Below are positions 10,740-20,600 of a stretch of 64,000 nucleotides of DNA, piece by piece (within the stretch, counting starts at the first letter, position 1; every line of letters starts with the position of its first letter). The notes under the pieces were generated by a model. That model had not been told where the DNA came from and did not search any database. It worked only from the letters and a program-made list of their open reading frames with translations. The DNA lies in assembly GCA_025055675.1 (NCBI GenBank), contig JANWWT010000003.1, positions 1-64,000 of the forward strand. Direction: 5' to 3'. The translations under genes and the position numbers were made by a program. The DNA is from Pseudanabaenaceae cyanobacterium SKYG29 (lineage in GTDB: Bacteria > Cyanobacteriota > Cyanobacteriia > Pseudanabaenales > Pseudanabaenaceae).

Positions 10740-11092
10740 TTAGGGGTGTGCTCTAGGGTTACCCGTATTTTACTTTGAGTCTTCAGTGGGCACCACTCCC
10801 TTTAGCAAACGAACAGTAGAAGCTTAAGCCAATTGATAAAAATCTGCATGGCATCACAATCCGAATTTATCTTGCTCTAAAAGTTTACCTAATTTTGCAA
10901 TTATTCCAGGGAGGGAGTAAATAGGGGAATAGACTTTGCTAGGGCAGAGATAAAACAGTTTTGTACTTTTACCGATCGGGTCATAGCTAGGATTTTCTCT
11001 GTTAAGCTTTGTATTAATATTTAACACTACGGGGTGAAAATCAATACAGTTACGCAAAAGTATGCACCGAGAAAGCGGATAGCCTAATCAAT
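10740..11092. other. AT-rich intergenic stretch without a convincing gene
   Basis: This 353-base gap lies between two uncharacterised minus-strand genes. A 67-codon minus-strand frame (10854-11057) is open but begins with TTG, has no ribosome-binding site and no recognisable similarity. The region is AT-rich and could contain the promoter of the 9828-10739 gene. I see no hairpin terminator, RNA gene or repeat in it. Confidence 0.4.
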
Positions 11093-11917
11093 TTAATCTT
11101 TTTCTTCTTTCTCTGGTTCTATCTGAGGGCAGCCGATCATGCTACCTACTTCTCTGAGTAACCCTATTGCTTCGTCACGATCGGTAGTGGAATCTACTTC
11201 GATCGGTTTCCCTTTGCAAGGTAGGATTTGCACCTTGTAGATAGTGGAGTCTTCATCACGCACAGTGTCAATCCTGACAGATTGAATCTCATTAAAGCTA
11301 TAAATCCTTCTGAAAAGGGGGATACCTATGCGTAGGTAGCTAACCTGACCAAAATTAGAGTTGATACTCAGCTTCTCTACCCACAAAAAGGCAGCAACAG
11401 CAGACACACCAATCACAATAAACAGACCTGGGAATAGAATGCTAAGCAAAAATAAGGGATCAAAGTTTCTTTCCTCAGTCAAAGTAAAAGTTTCCTCCTG
11501 AGACTTAAGGAATGTATCTAAGCGAGGTGGTATCTGTGCAGCTAACTCGTATGACATTCTCAGCTTCTCCACACCCCCCACTTTTTGCAACTCTACAAAA
11601 TAAACCTTGTACTCATCTCCCTCACTATCTCTTCTTGTTTCCTCTACATACTTTGCTCCTTTGACTCCTTTGTATTCCTGCACACTAACTGGAAAAATAG
11701 ACAGTCTTGGGGTCATAGAGAGTTGACAGTCAGCTAGCCGTGGTTCTATTTTTTGGCAGGTAAACTTTGTAATCCCCAGCCTGGATAGAGACATACCAAT
11801 CATAAACAAAGGCATGCCAATAAAACCAATACCCCAAACCAGCATAAACAAAATTAGGAATAAGGGTGGAGCCGTGGTAAAACTTATCTCCCCTGTCTTG
11901 CGTGTAACTTTGACCAT
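11093..11917 (-). CDS. Uncharacterised membrane protein with two pairs of hydrophobic segments
   Basis: About 274 residues from the ATG at 11917, which is preceded by GAGGG at a 6-base spacing; a TTG two codons upstream is less likely. A hydrophobic block near residues 18-45 and a second at about 150-175 flank a beta-rich soluble region with MTPRLSIFPVSVQEYKG. A second beta-rich region (about 180-260, with RRIYSFNEIQSVRIDTV) resembles PH-like domains of bacterial membrane proteins. The tail is acidic (EPEKEEKD). I do not know a function; related proteins are generally annotated hypothetical in cyanobacteria. Confidence 0.65.
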   Translation of the reverse strand: MVKVTRKTGEISFTTAPPLFLILFMLVWGIGFIGMPLFMIGMSLSRLGITKFTCQKIEPRLADCQLSMTPRLSIFPVSVQEYKGVKGAKYVEETRRDSEGDEYKVYFVELQKVGGVEKLRMSYELAAQIPPRLDTFLKSQEETFTLTEERNFDPLFLLSILFPGLFIVIGVSAVAAFLWVEKLSINSNFGQVSYLRIGIPLFRRIYSFNEIQSVRIDTVRDEDSTIYKVQILPCKGKPIEVDSTTDRDEAIGLLREVGSMIGCPQIEPEKEEKD

Positions 11918-12014
11918 AGTCAACCCTCTAAATCGCCGCTTCTAGCAGCTTAGGGTATGGCTGGCAGTCTGACCAATTAAATTTTCCTAAAGCCCGAGGA
12001 GTATCCCCTTTGTC

Positions 12015-12884
12015 CTAGATATTGGATAGAGTAGGTAGTAATAAAACCACAAAATAATAAACCAAGGGAGCAGTAAATACATAACTATCAGCCCGATCGA
12101 GTATGCCGCCATGTCCAGGAATAATCTGTCCTGAATCTTTTACTCCCGCATCTCTTTTCATCATGGATTCTGTTAAATCTCCCAATAAACTAGCAATGCC
12201 AATCAAGATTCCCAAGCCTAACCCTGTCAAAGTAAAGTAAGGTAATTGGCGATACCAAGCCCACCCGATCGCTACAGCAATACAACTGGACAGACCACAA
12301 ATTGCCCCTTCCACTGTCTTTTTGGGACTAATAGTTGAAAGTTGGGTTTTGCCAAATAATTTACCCCCCACATAGGAAAAAATATCAGATGCCCAAATAC
12401 AAGTAAACGCCATCAATACATCTATTCCCCCTTGATTCAGACCCAATAACAAATAACTATCATCCCCTACCCCCCGCAATCGCACCCAGTAACTAGGTAA
12501 ATAACCGCCATAAAATAACCCCAAAATCGAAGTAGCAATATCAGCGATCGTGGCTAATTTGGGTTGAAACAATAGGTAAAAACAGATAAAAGTTCCTGCC
12601 ACAGGTACAACGGCATCGGCTAAATCTACCTGCAAATTTAGGTCATTTTGTAACTGGCAAAACACTAGAAGTACTTGACTAACTACCATTGTGGTTTTAG
12701 CCGCCGGTTCTAACCCCTTCGCCCGTGCCATCTGGAAATATTCCCACTGTCCCAAAAACACCAGTATGCCCAAACAGACAGTGAAAACCCACCCACCCCA
12801 CCAAATCACCATCAAAGCAAGAGGAATGGCAACGAGAGTACTGATGATTCTGTCCCAGGGCAGAGTGGCGGGGTTTGACAACAT
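12015..12884 (-). CDS. cdsA: Phosphatidate cytidylyltransferase (CDP-diglyceride synthase)
   Basis: A polytopic enzyme of about 289 residues that makes CDP-diacylglycerol from phosphatidate and CTP, the branch point for phosphatidylglycerol synthesis. The family signature near the C-terminus is intact: MMKRDAGVKDSGQIIPGHGGILDR, with the Lys-Asp and the closing Asp-Arg-Asp. At least seven hydrophobic segments precede and surround it. I place the start at the ATG at 12884; a TTG three codons earlier also fits. It diverges from the J-domain gene with a 32-base gap. Confidence 0.93.
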   Translation of the reverse strand: MLSNPATLPWDRIISTLVAIPLALMVIWWGGWVFTVCLGILVFLGQWEYFQMARAKGLEPAAKTTMVVSQVLLVFCQLQNDLNLQVDLADAVVPVAGTFICFYLLFQPKLATIADIATSILGLFYGGYLPSYWVRLRGVGDDSYLLLGLNQGGIDVLMAFTCIWASDIFSYVGGKLFGKTQLSTISPKKTVEGAICGLSSCIAVAIGWAWYRQLPYFTLTGLGLGILIGIASLLGDLTESMMKRDAGVKDSGQIIPGHGGILDRADSYVFTAPLVYYFVVLLLPTLSNI

Positions 12885-12916
12885 TTTGCTCAATGTTAAA
12901 TTAGATAAAGAATTAT

Positions 12917-13333
12917 ATGTTCATTGTAGTGCCCTTGCCCCAGAGTGTGGAAAGACGATCGTTTTACACGGTGTTAGGGGTGAGTCCCCGCGCCACAGCG
13001 GCAGAGATCAGGCGTGCCTATTGGCAGTTGAGTAAACGCTACCATCCAGACACTACTACTATTCCGCCCGAAATTGCGCGAGAAAAGTTGCGGGAAATCC
13101 AGGAGGCCTATCGTGTCCTGCAAGACCCTGTACACCGTGCTGCCTACGATTTATCCCTCCTACCCCAATACCAAACCCCTCCCCTACCCGTTTCCACCAG
13201 AGAGGACGATGGACTGCCCACGGAACGTGCTCTCTCGGGCGGCGAAATCTTTGCCCTGGTCATTTTGTTGCTGACTTTGCTAATCTGTCTAGGGTTGGCT
13301 TTTACTGTAGCGCTCTTACGGGAACTGGGATGA
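12917..13333 (+). CDS. Membrane-anchored J-domain protein
   Basis: A 138-residue protein. Residues 15-75 form a DnaJ domain with the HPD tripeptide (KRYHPDTTTI) needed to stimulate Hsp70 ATPase, followed by REIQEAYRVLQDPVHRAAYD. A Pro-rich linker leads to a single C-terminal membrane helix (about 110-132). It lacks the Gly/Phe and zinc-finger regions of true DnaJ, so it is a type III J protein that probably recruits DnaK to the membrane. It overlaps the DUF3143 gene by 4 bases. Confidence 0.9.
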   Translation: MFIVVPLPQSVERRSFYTVLGVSPRATAAEIRRAYWQLSKRYHPDTTTIPPEIAREKLREIQEAYRVLQDPVHRAAYDLSLLPQYQTPPLPVSTREDDGLPTERALSGGEIFALVILLLTLLICLGLAFTVALLRELG

Positions 13334-13587
13334 AACTACCACCGCCTGATACACCTCTGTATAACCACCCTCTACCCACGATCGAAGCCTGGCTGCGGTC
13401 AAAGGGCTGTGTGCAAGATGAGGAAGACCCCACGCGCTGGTCGGTGGTTTATGAGGGTTGGTCAGCGGAAATCATGATGGACATTGAGGAAATCCGCGTC
13501 CGTTATAACCGATCGGGGGCTATGCGTGCCTTCCCCTACTCCCTCAGTCGCCGTGATGTGGAAGATGCCATCTTTACAGGACCCTGA
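13330..13587 (+). CDS. DUF3143 family protein
   Basis: An 85-residue cytosolic protein with the characteristic start PPPDTPLYNHPLPTIEAWLRSKGC, which I recognise as DUF3143, a small cyanobacterial family. A WSAEIMMDIEEIRVRY core follows. Function is unknown. Its ATG overlaps the J-protein stop codon, an arrangement implying co-translation. Confidence 0.85.
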   Translation: MKLPPPDTPLYNHPLPTIEAWLRSKGCVQDEEDPTRWSVVYEGWSAEIMMDIEEIRVRYNRSGAMRAFPYSLSRRDVEDAIFTGP

Positions 13588-13643
13588 TCTGTGCTATAGT
13601 GAGCCTCAACAGGTAAGTAAGAATACAAAGGCAAGGAGGATTT

Positions 13644-14660
13644 TTGTCTAAGTCCTATCGGGTTGCTATTTTGGGAGCAACGGGGGCAGTGGGGGCAGAG
13701 TTTGTGTCCCTTCTGGCAGAGCGCCATTTCCCTGTCGCTGACCTGAAATTGCTGGCTTCCCCCCGATCGGCGGGTAAAAAAATTCCGTTTCAGGGGGAGG
13801 AAATGACGGTGGAGGCGGTGACAGAGAGTATTTTTGCGGGTGTTGACCTGGTGCTAGCCTCGGCGGGGTCAGAGCAGGCAAAGGTATGGGCACCGATCGC
13901 CGTAAGCAAAGGCTGTGTGGTAATTGACAACTCCAGTGCCTTCCGCCAGGAACCAGATGTGCCGCTGGTCGTACCGGAAGTCAATCGCTACGCCCTCAAA
14001 GGACACAAAGGCATCATTGCCAACCCCAACTGCACGACAATTCTGATGAGTGTGGTGGTCTATCCCCTGCACCGGGTGATTCCTGTGGAGCGGTTAGTAA
14101 TTGCCACCTACCAATCAGCTAGTGGAGCGGGAGCGCGGGCAATGGCAGAACTCCTGGAGCAAACTAGAGCGATTTTAGCTAATCAATCCCCCCCTACGGA
14201 AGTATTCCAGTATCCCCTTGCCTTTAATCTTTTCTTGCACAACTCCCCCTTTAATGCCGATGGCTACTGCGGGGAAGAAGTAAAGATGATGAAAGAAACC
14301 CGCAAGATTTTCGCTGAGCCGAATTTGCGCTTGACTGCCACCTGTGTACGGGTTCCCGTATTGCGCGCCCACTCGGAAGCGGTTAACATTGAGTTCCGTG
14401 CGCCGTTTCCTGTGAAAACCGCTCTTGAAGTATTGCAGCAAGCCCCAGGGGTGACGGTAGTGCAGGATTTTGAGCGCAACTACTTTCCCATGCCGATCGA
14501 GGCTAGTGGCAAGGATAACGTCTTGGTGGGCAGAGTTAGGGCAGATTTGTCTCATCCCCATGCTTTGGAGTTGTGGCTCTGTGGTGACCAGATACGTAAA
14601 GGAGCGGCTCTTAATGCTATTCAAATCGCTGAAGCTATGATTGCTGACCAACTTCTATGA
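13644..14660 (+). CDS. asd: Aspartate-semialdehyde dehydrogenase
   Basis: A 338-residue enzyme that reduces aspartyl phosphate to aspartate semialdehyde for lysine, threonine and methionine synthesis. The NADP loop GATGAVG lies at residues 11-17 and the catalytic Cys130 in ANPNCTT. The start is an unusual TTG at 13644, supported by AAGGAGGA at 13633-13640 with a 4-5 base spacing; no in-frame ATG or GTG fits better. The stop overlaps the dapA start by 4 bases, so the two successive pathway enzymes are translationally coupled. Confidence 0.94.
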   Translation: MSKSYRVAILGATGAVGAEFVSLLAERHFPVADLKLLASPRSAGKKIPFQGEEMTVEAVTESIFAGVDLVLASAGSEQAKVWAPIAVSKGCVVIDNSSAFRQEPDVPLVVPEVNRYALKGHKGIIANPNCTTILMSVVVYPLHRVIPVERLVIATYQSASGAGARAMAELLEQTRAILANQSPPTEVFQYPLAFNLFLHNSPFNADGYCGEEVKMMKETRKIFAEPNLRLTATCVRVPVLRAHSEAVNIEFRAPFPVKTALEVLQQAPGVTVVQDFERNYFPMPIEASGKDNVLVGRVRADLSHPHALELWLCGDQIRKGAALNAIQIAEAMIADQLL

Positions 14661-15547
14661 CCATACCCTTTGGCAGACTGATCACGGCGATGGTTACTCC
14701 CTTTGACGGGGAGGGAAACGTTAACTACGACATGGCGGTGCGCTTGGCTCTGCACTTGATCGAACAGGGCAGTGATGCGATCGTTTTGTGTGGTACGACG
14801 GGGGAATCACCCACCCTGACTTGGGAGGAGGAGTATCAACTCTTTCAGGCGGTTAAGCAGGCGGTAGGGGACAGAGCAAAAATTCTGGCAGGGACTGGCT
14901 CTAATTCCACCAGGGAAGCGATCGTGGCAACGCAAAAAGCGGCAGCTCTGGGACTAGATGGGTCACTCCAGGTTACACCCTATTACAACAAGCCCCCCCA
15001 GGCTGGTCTATATGCCCATTTTCGCGCCATTGCTGAGTCAGCTCCCCAATTACCTATCTTGCTCTACAACATTCCAGGTAGGACGGCATGTAGAATTGAA
15101 CTAGATACAATCCTGCGCCTTAGTGAAATTCCCAACATAGTGGGCATCAAGGATTCCACAGGGGACTTGGGACTGGCAGCTGAGGTGCGGGGTCGCTTGG
15201 GAGAAAGTTTTGCTATCTACTCTGGGGATGACTACTTGACCTTACCCTTGATGGCAGTGGGGGCAGTGGGGGTAGTGAGTGTGGCATCTCACCTGGTAGG
15301 TAGAGACATAAAGCAAATGATTGACTATACAGTAAATGGTAGGATGAAGGAAGCTGAGGCTATTCATCAACGGCTGTTACCACTTTTCCGTGCTCTATTT
15401 ATCACTACAAATCCTATTCCCATCAAAGCAGCTCTTAACCTCTTGGGTTGGGAGGTAGGGGGATTAAGGCTACCTCTTGTGACTGCCGATGAACAGACAG
15501 TAGGCAAACTAAAACAGGTACTCACGGATTTAGGTCTTTCGACATAG
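14657..15547 (+). CDS. dapA: 4-hydroxy-tetrahydrodipicolinate synthase
   Basis: A 296-residue TIM-barrel aldolase with Schiff-base Lys165 in GIKDSTGD, Tyr137 in LLYNIPGRT and the GTTGES substrate loop near residue 46. It condenses pyruvate with aspartate semialdehyde, the first committed step to lysine and diaminopimelate. It directly follows asd (4-base overlap) and precedes the ribonuclease J gene by 33 bases. Confidence 0.96.
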   Translation: MTIPFGRLITAMVTPFDGEGNVNYDMAVRLALHLIEQGSDAIVLCGTTGESPTLTWEEEYQLFQAVKQAVGDRAKILAGTGSNSTREAIVATQKAAALGLDGSLQVTPYYNKPPQAGLYAHFRAIAESAPQLPILLYNIPGRTACRIELDTILRLSEIPNIVGIKDSTGDLGLAAEVRGRLGESFAIYSGDDYLTLPLMAVGAVGVVSVASHLVGRDIKQMIDYTVNGRMKEAEAIHQRLLPLFRALFITTNPIPIKAALNLLGWEVGGLRLPLVTADEQTVGKLKQVLTDLGLST

Positions 15548-15580
15548 GTTTTTTCTTTGTTCATTTATTTGTGTAACTCT

Positions 15581-17410
15581 ATGACTAAATTAACAACTCA
15601 ACCTGCGCTGAAAATTATTCCCCTTGGGGGTTTGAAGGAGATCGGTAAGAATACCTGGGTGTTTGAAATCAACAATGAAATTATGTTGTTGGACGGGGGG
15701 TTGTCCTTCCCAGAAGACGGAATGCCAGGTGTAAATATTGTGCTGCCGGATATGACTTATCTACGGCAGAATAAGCACAAAATCAAGGGGATGATTGTTA
15801 CCCACGGGCACGAAGACCATATTGGCGGGATTCCTTTCCACCTCAAACAGTTCGATATTCCTGTGATTTATGGTCCGCGTCTGGCAATGGCGCTCTTGGA
15901 AGATAAACTAGCAGAAGCGGGTGTCAGTGGTCGCACGGAGCTACGCCGCGTCGCCCCAAGGGAGGTAGTACGGGTTGGCAATAGTTTCTTTGTGGAGTTT
16001 ATCCGCAATACTCACTCGATCGCTGATAGTTTTAGTGTTGCCATCAATACGCCGGCGGGGTTGGTGATTCACTCTGGTGACTTCAAGTTCGACCATACGC
16101 CCGTGGATGGGGAAATGTGTGATTTCCAACGGCTAGCAGAGCATGGGGAACGGGGTGTGCTCTGTTTAATCAGTGATTCTACCAATGCAGAAGTGCCTGG
16201 TACTTGTCCGTCGGAACGATCGGTGTATCCCCATCTGGAACGTTATATTAGTACTGCGCCGGGGCGGGTGATCCTGACTACGTTTGCTTCTTCTGTCCAC
16301 AGGCTGCAGATGGTTTTGGAAATTGCCCAAAAAACCGGGCGGATCGTGACGGTACTGGGACGATCGATGTTGAATGTGATTGCCCATGCCCGTACTTTGG
16401 GTTATATCAAGTGTCGAGATGACTTGTTTCAGCCTTTACAAAATCTACGCCACTATCGGGATGACCAGATTCTGATCCTGACTACTGGTTCTCAGGGTGA
16501 GCCTAATTCCGCTCTTACTCGCCTTGCCAACGATAGCCACAGCCAGCTGAAGATTGTGCCTGGAGATACGGTTATCTTTTCAGCCAATCCTATTCCTGGT
16601 AACACAATTCCTGTGGTGCGCACGATCGATAAGTTGATTGCTCTGGGTGCGAATGTTATCTATGGCAAGGAGAAGGGAATTCATGTGTCGGGGCATGGTT
16701 ACCAGGAAGACCAGAAGTTGATGTTGGCGCTGGTGCGTCCCAAATTTTTCTTCCCTGCCCACGGCGAATTGCGGATGTTGAAGCTGCACGCCAAGATGGC
16801 AGAAGCTATGGGCATTCCCCCCGAAAATATTGTCATTGCTGAGAATGGGGATGTGGTGGAAGTGTCCCAGTCTGCTATTCGCATTGTGGATAAGGTACCT
16901 GCGGGTATTGAGCTGATCGATGCCTCGAGGGAAGGGGTGGTCAATGGTTCTGTCCTACAAGACCGTCTGCAAATTGCCGAAGATGGGGTGATCACGGTGG
17001 CAGCCTCGATCGGTATAGATGGCAAGCTTTACACTAATCCTGACCTGCATGTGACTGGGGTTGTGTCAGTTACAACAAGGCAGGAGTTGTTGGAGTTGGT
17101 CACTCAAACCTTGGAGCAAGCTTTGCAATTGGGTTGGGAGAATTTCATCAATGGCGGCATTGTGGATTGGGTCGGTTTGAAACAATACCTAGAGCGAGAG
17201 GTGACTAAGACGGTGCGACAAAAGCTCCAGGGTAAACCCATGGTGGTGCTCTTACTACAGACGCCTCCTCCTCTCCCTGTTACCAACGGCACGAAAGTTG
17301 CTAGGGGGGTACAGGAGATGTCTGACACCCGATCGGCAAATGGTCACAAGGAAGATAGCTCTACGGTGCGGCAAACTGGCAGAAGACGGCGCTCTACTGC
17401 TACGGTATGA
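15581..17410 (+). CDS. rnj: Ribonuclease J
   Basis: A 609-residue metallo-beta-lactamase/beta-CASP nuclease. The zinc motif THGHEDHIGG is at residues 74-83, with later HSGDFKFDHTP and GHG motifs, and GSQGEPNSAL marks the beta-CASP segment. RNase J has 5'-3' exonuclease and endonuclease activity in mRNA decay. I take the ATG at 15581; an upstream TTG would add eight residues that do not resemble the family. The C-terminal tail (about 560-609) is low-complexity and basic, ending in a GRRRRS-type stretch. A DUF3493 gene overlaps its stop by 4 bases. Confidence 0.94.
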   Translation: MTKLTTQPALKIIPLGGLKEIGKNTWVFEINNEIMLLDGGLSFPEDGMPGVNIVLPDMTYLRQNKHKIKGMIVTHGHEDHIGGIPFHLKQFDIPVIYGPRLAMALLEDKLAEAGVSGRTELRRVAPREVVRVGNSFFVEFIRNTHSIADSFSVAINTPAGLVIHSGDFKFDHTPVDGEMCDFQRLAEHGERGVLCLISDSTNAEVPGTCPSERSVYPHLERYISTAPGRVILTTFASSVHRLQMVLEIAQKTGRIVTVLGRSMLNVIAHARTLGYIKCRDDLFQPLQNLRHYRDDQILILTTGSQGEPNSALTRLANDSHSQLKIVPGDTVIFSANPIPGNTIPVVRTIDKLIALGANVIYGKEKGIHVSGHGYQEDQKLMLALVRPKFFFPAHGELRMLKLHAKMAEAMGIPPENIVIAENGDVVEVSQSAIRIVDKVPAGIELIDASREGVVNGSVLQDRLQIAEDGVITVAASIGIDGKLYTNPDLHVTGVVSVTTRQELLELVTQTLEQALQLGWENFINGGIVDWVGLKQYLEREVTKTVRQKLQGKPMVVLLLQTPPPLPVTNGTKVARGVQEMSDTRSANGHKEDSSTVRQTGRRRRSTATV

Positions 17411-17658
17411 CTGACCGAGACTTCCAACAACGTTTACGGGCAGAAGCTCGTGCTCCCTACCGCCCCTTGCGAAAATTTATCTATGCCACGCTGATGGGGT
17501 CTGGTGTGATCGGAGCGGTGGTGTTTCTGTCCCAGCTGTTAGCAGGCAAGGGGGATTGGGGGGAGCTGGGGGTAAATTTAGCTATCCAGGTGGGGGCAAT
17601 CGTCTTGTTTGGCTGGTTATTTGCCATCGATCGGGAGCGCTTCCCTAGGAAGGAATAA
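17407..17658 (+). CDS. DUF3493-type small membrane protein
   Basis: An 83-residue protein with a basic N-terminus (QQRLRAEARAPYRPLRKFIY) and two hydrophobic helices (about 25-46 and 55-73), ending with a charged RERFPRK tail. The pattern fits DUF3493, a family shared by cyanobacteria and chloroplasts and thought to relate to photosynthetic membranes; this last point is general knowledge, not shown here. It starts within the rnj stop codon and ends 11 bases before the convergent nrdJ stop. Confidence 0.75.
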   Translation: MTDRDFQQRLRAEARAPYRPLRKFIYATLMGSGVIGAVVFLSQLLAGKGDWGELGVNLAIQVGAIVLFGWLFAIDRERFPRKE

Positions 17659-17668
17659 GGCGGCTACC

Positions 17669-20600
17669 TCATCTCAGGCATTTATCGGAATCGCAGGGGG
17701 CTGGGCCTGCCTCCTCCTGTACGCCCCGATCGTATTTGGCTAGGGCTGCATGGAAGTCGTCAGTCTTACGGCGGGCAAGGACTTCTGCTACTAAACGATC
17801 GTAGGTGGCTTTATCGATCGGTTCAAAAGGTAGGCGGGGGAAAGTTTGATGGTCATCAAAGCGGGCAAGCAGAGCAGCGGAGATGTACCCTTCATCATTT
17901 TGGATGGCTTCATATATCCGTCTAGCGAGGGGCTCAATTTCAGACTCCCTTAGCTCAATTGTGGCGGAGGTGTTGTGGGTTGTGTAAAACTTTTGTACCT
18001 GCATATAGAAGTCGAACTGGGCCAGGGCAGAAAACTTGGCAATATCAATTTCATCTGCACCTGGTAGGTTTGCCCAGGGTACTTCCACGGGAATTTCTAC
18101 CAGCCATTCTGTGCACCTGGGGTCAAAGGGGTCATTGAGCAAGTTGCCCTGCTCATCTTTGTCTGATTGGGAAGGGACAATGTTGTAGCCGTAGTCCAAA
18201 CAAGCCAGTGCCACAGGGTCATCTTTACGAAACGTTATCCGCCGAATGTAGCGGGCTGCTTTGGGAGGGTGCCATCCAGGAGATGCATTTGTCAGCAGAC
18301 TCTTTGTGCCTGCTGGTTGCACAGTTGTACAGCGGTTGGGGCGTTTCAATCCATGCCGATCGCAATAGTCCCACACCACTTCATGGACTACCTGTCGCCA
18401 AAAGGTGAGATATTCTCTCTCTGTCTGCCTGTATTGTTCCCCTTCCTTGCTACTGGGTCTGCCTTCCGCCCACCACCTTAACCAATCCACGCCAAATAAA
18501 TGGACAAAGAAATCAAACAAACCTGTGAAGGATACGCCCACGATCGGGTCGAGTTCTCTACTTCTTTGATAGCGCTCTACGACAAACTTGTGGTTGAGGA
18601 GAGAAGCAACCGCTAGTGCTCCTGCGGTGAATGCCTCTCTTTGCGTCAACCGATCGTTGGGGTTGATTTGATTGAGATGGACTTCTGCCAAGTTGCAATG
18701 AAAATCACTACCTAAAATTTCACCGCAATTGTGAGTAATGCAGCCATTAGCAATGAAAGAGTTTGTAAAGGGAACTTGTAAATCAAACACATTCTCTTGA
18801 GTCCATTCCGTAACACTCACAACAGCTGAAGAAAACCAACTATCTACCACTTCGTCCGAGTAACAACGGCTAGATTGCCAATTGACAAATTCCTGCAGCT
18901 TATATTGCTTTTGCTCAGAGAGAGGAAATCCAATTTTTTCTGCAAACTTCTTAGCCTCAGCACGATAGATAAGCAATCGCCACGAACCCCTATTAGAGCT
19001 AATCTTTTGTGTGCCATCTTTTAGATAGTAAGTAATTCCAGGAGAATTTGGCTTTTGTTTTTCCCTAATACTACTTCTAATCCCCAGGTTAAGTAGTAAC
19101 AACTGAATCTGCCTTAGTAGAGTAAGTGACTGACTGACTAAATCAATATGTCTAGCTGCGACGTTGACTGCACCATCAGCAGAGAAAATTCCTTGTAGGA
19201 AACCAACAATAACTTCCCTAGACTGACAAAGGAAATCGAGTGGTAAACTCTGCTTTGTGGTAAATTTTATCTTTTCCAGAAATTCATTAATTGCTCGCGC
19301 TCCCGTGTGGAATGTATAGACTCCTTTCACTAGGCTAGGCTCATAACCTGTAATCGATCTTACTGCCCGACTCAAAACAGGAAATGCATTTGCAAACTCA
19401 ACCTGGTTAATGTAAAAGACAGCATCCAATCTACCCCTATGTTGGTATATTGAACCATCACCATATAACCACCCAAGCATTTGTGCTTGTTCCACGGATA
19501 TTGTGCCTACACCAAATTCACCCTCTCCTTTTTGAATTAATATCCTATGTTCAGGTGTCAATTCCCTAGTAGCAACCCATCCTCTGTTTGTCAAATGCTG
19601 ATGGTTATCAGTACAGCGCATCTGCATGCCGTTAGCGAGAGTGATTTGATAGGTGGTTTTAACCCCACTAGGAAAAGCAATAGCGTCGGTCAGTGCCGTT
19701 CCCTGCAAACCAATTGCCCTCAGGTCAACTAGTACTTGAAATTTTTTCCCCACAAGTTCAGCTATTGGTACAAGCCCAAGGTTAGTAGCTACTAAGGTAT
19801 CCCCTGAGTGGCAGGGATTCAAACCATATCTCTGTAGACGATGGTTAAGTTCCACTTCAGGCATAGTGGGATGCTTTACTTGTAACCACTCTCTGGCTCT
19901 ATTCTCTGTATACGCTTTCAAGAATTCTTGCTTGATTGTCAAGTCGAACAGAATGTCTGCATTTGATCTAGCTACAGCTTCACCTGCCCATTGAATTGCT
20001 CCTTCCCCTGAATAATACTGCTTTCTTACTGCCTCGATCGTCTCTTCCAATGTTGGTTTACGATGGAACACCCTTGTGTGGTTACTCATCCTCAAGGCAT
20101 CCCGATCGGGGTCAATGCGCCAGTTGCCCTGTTCATCCTGCTGCCAGAGATTGGCTTTGGCATTGGCAAATTCTTCATCTTCACTGGCTCCCTGCCTCAT
20201 GCCTGCGCTGTTGTGAGTTAAATAGCCATCACAATAAAAGCAATGAGCTTCTTCTACTTCCAAATCATAGGTTGGTACATAATCTTGCACTCCTAAACCC
20301 TTAAATGTGACAGGAATATCCATATCTACATCAGATTGTTCGATGTAACGTTCATAGTTGGCATCAATGTCATGGGCACCATTAAAACCCATTTTTCTCA
20401 TTTCTGAGTAAGTGTAACAAGAACGCATCATTTCACCAGGGATGGTGAAGCCATACATTTTCAAACCTTCCTTTACAGCACCTTTAATAGAGTATGGAGC
20501 AATTAAAGAGTTGTACTGCTTTTTGCAAGCAGGGATCGTTAAATTATATTTAACTTGCCATTTTTCTTGGGTAGGGGTCAGAATCTTTAGTCTGCTGGGT

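Noticed and set aside
10854-11057. 67-codon minus-strand ORF
   Set aside because: TTG start, no ribosome-binding site, no recognisable similarity, in an AT-rich intergenic stretch. It could be a fragment but cannot be supported.
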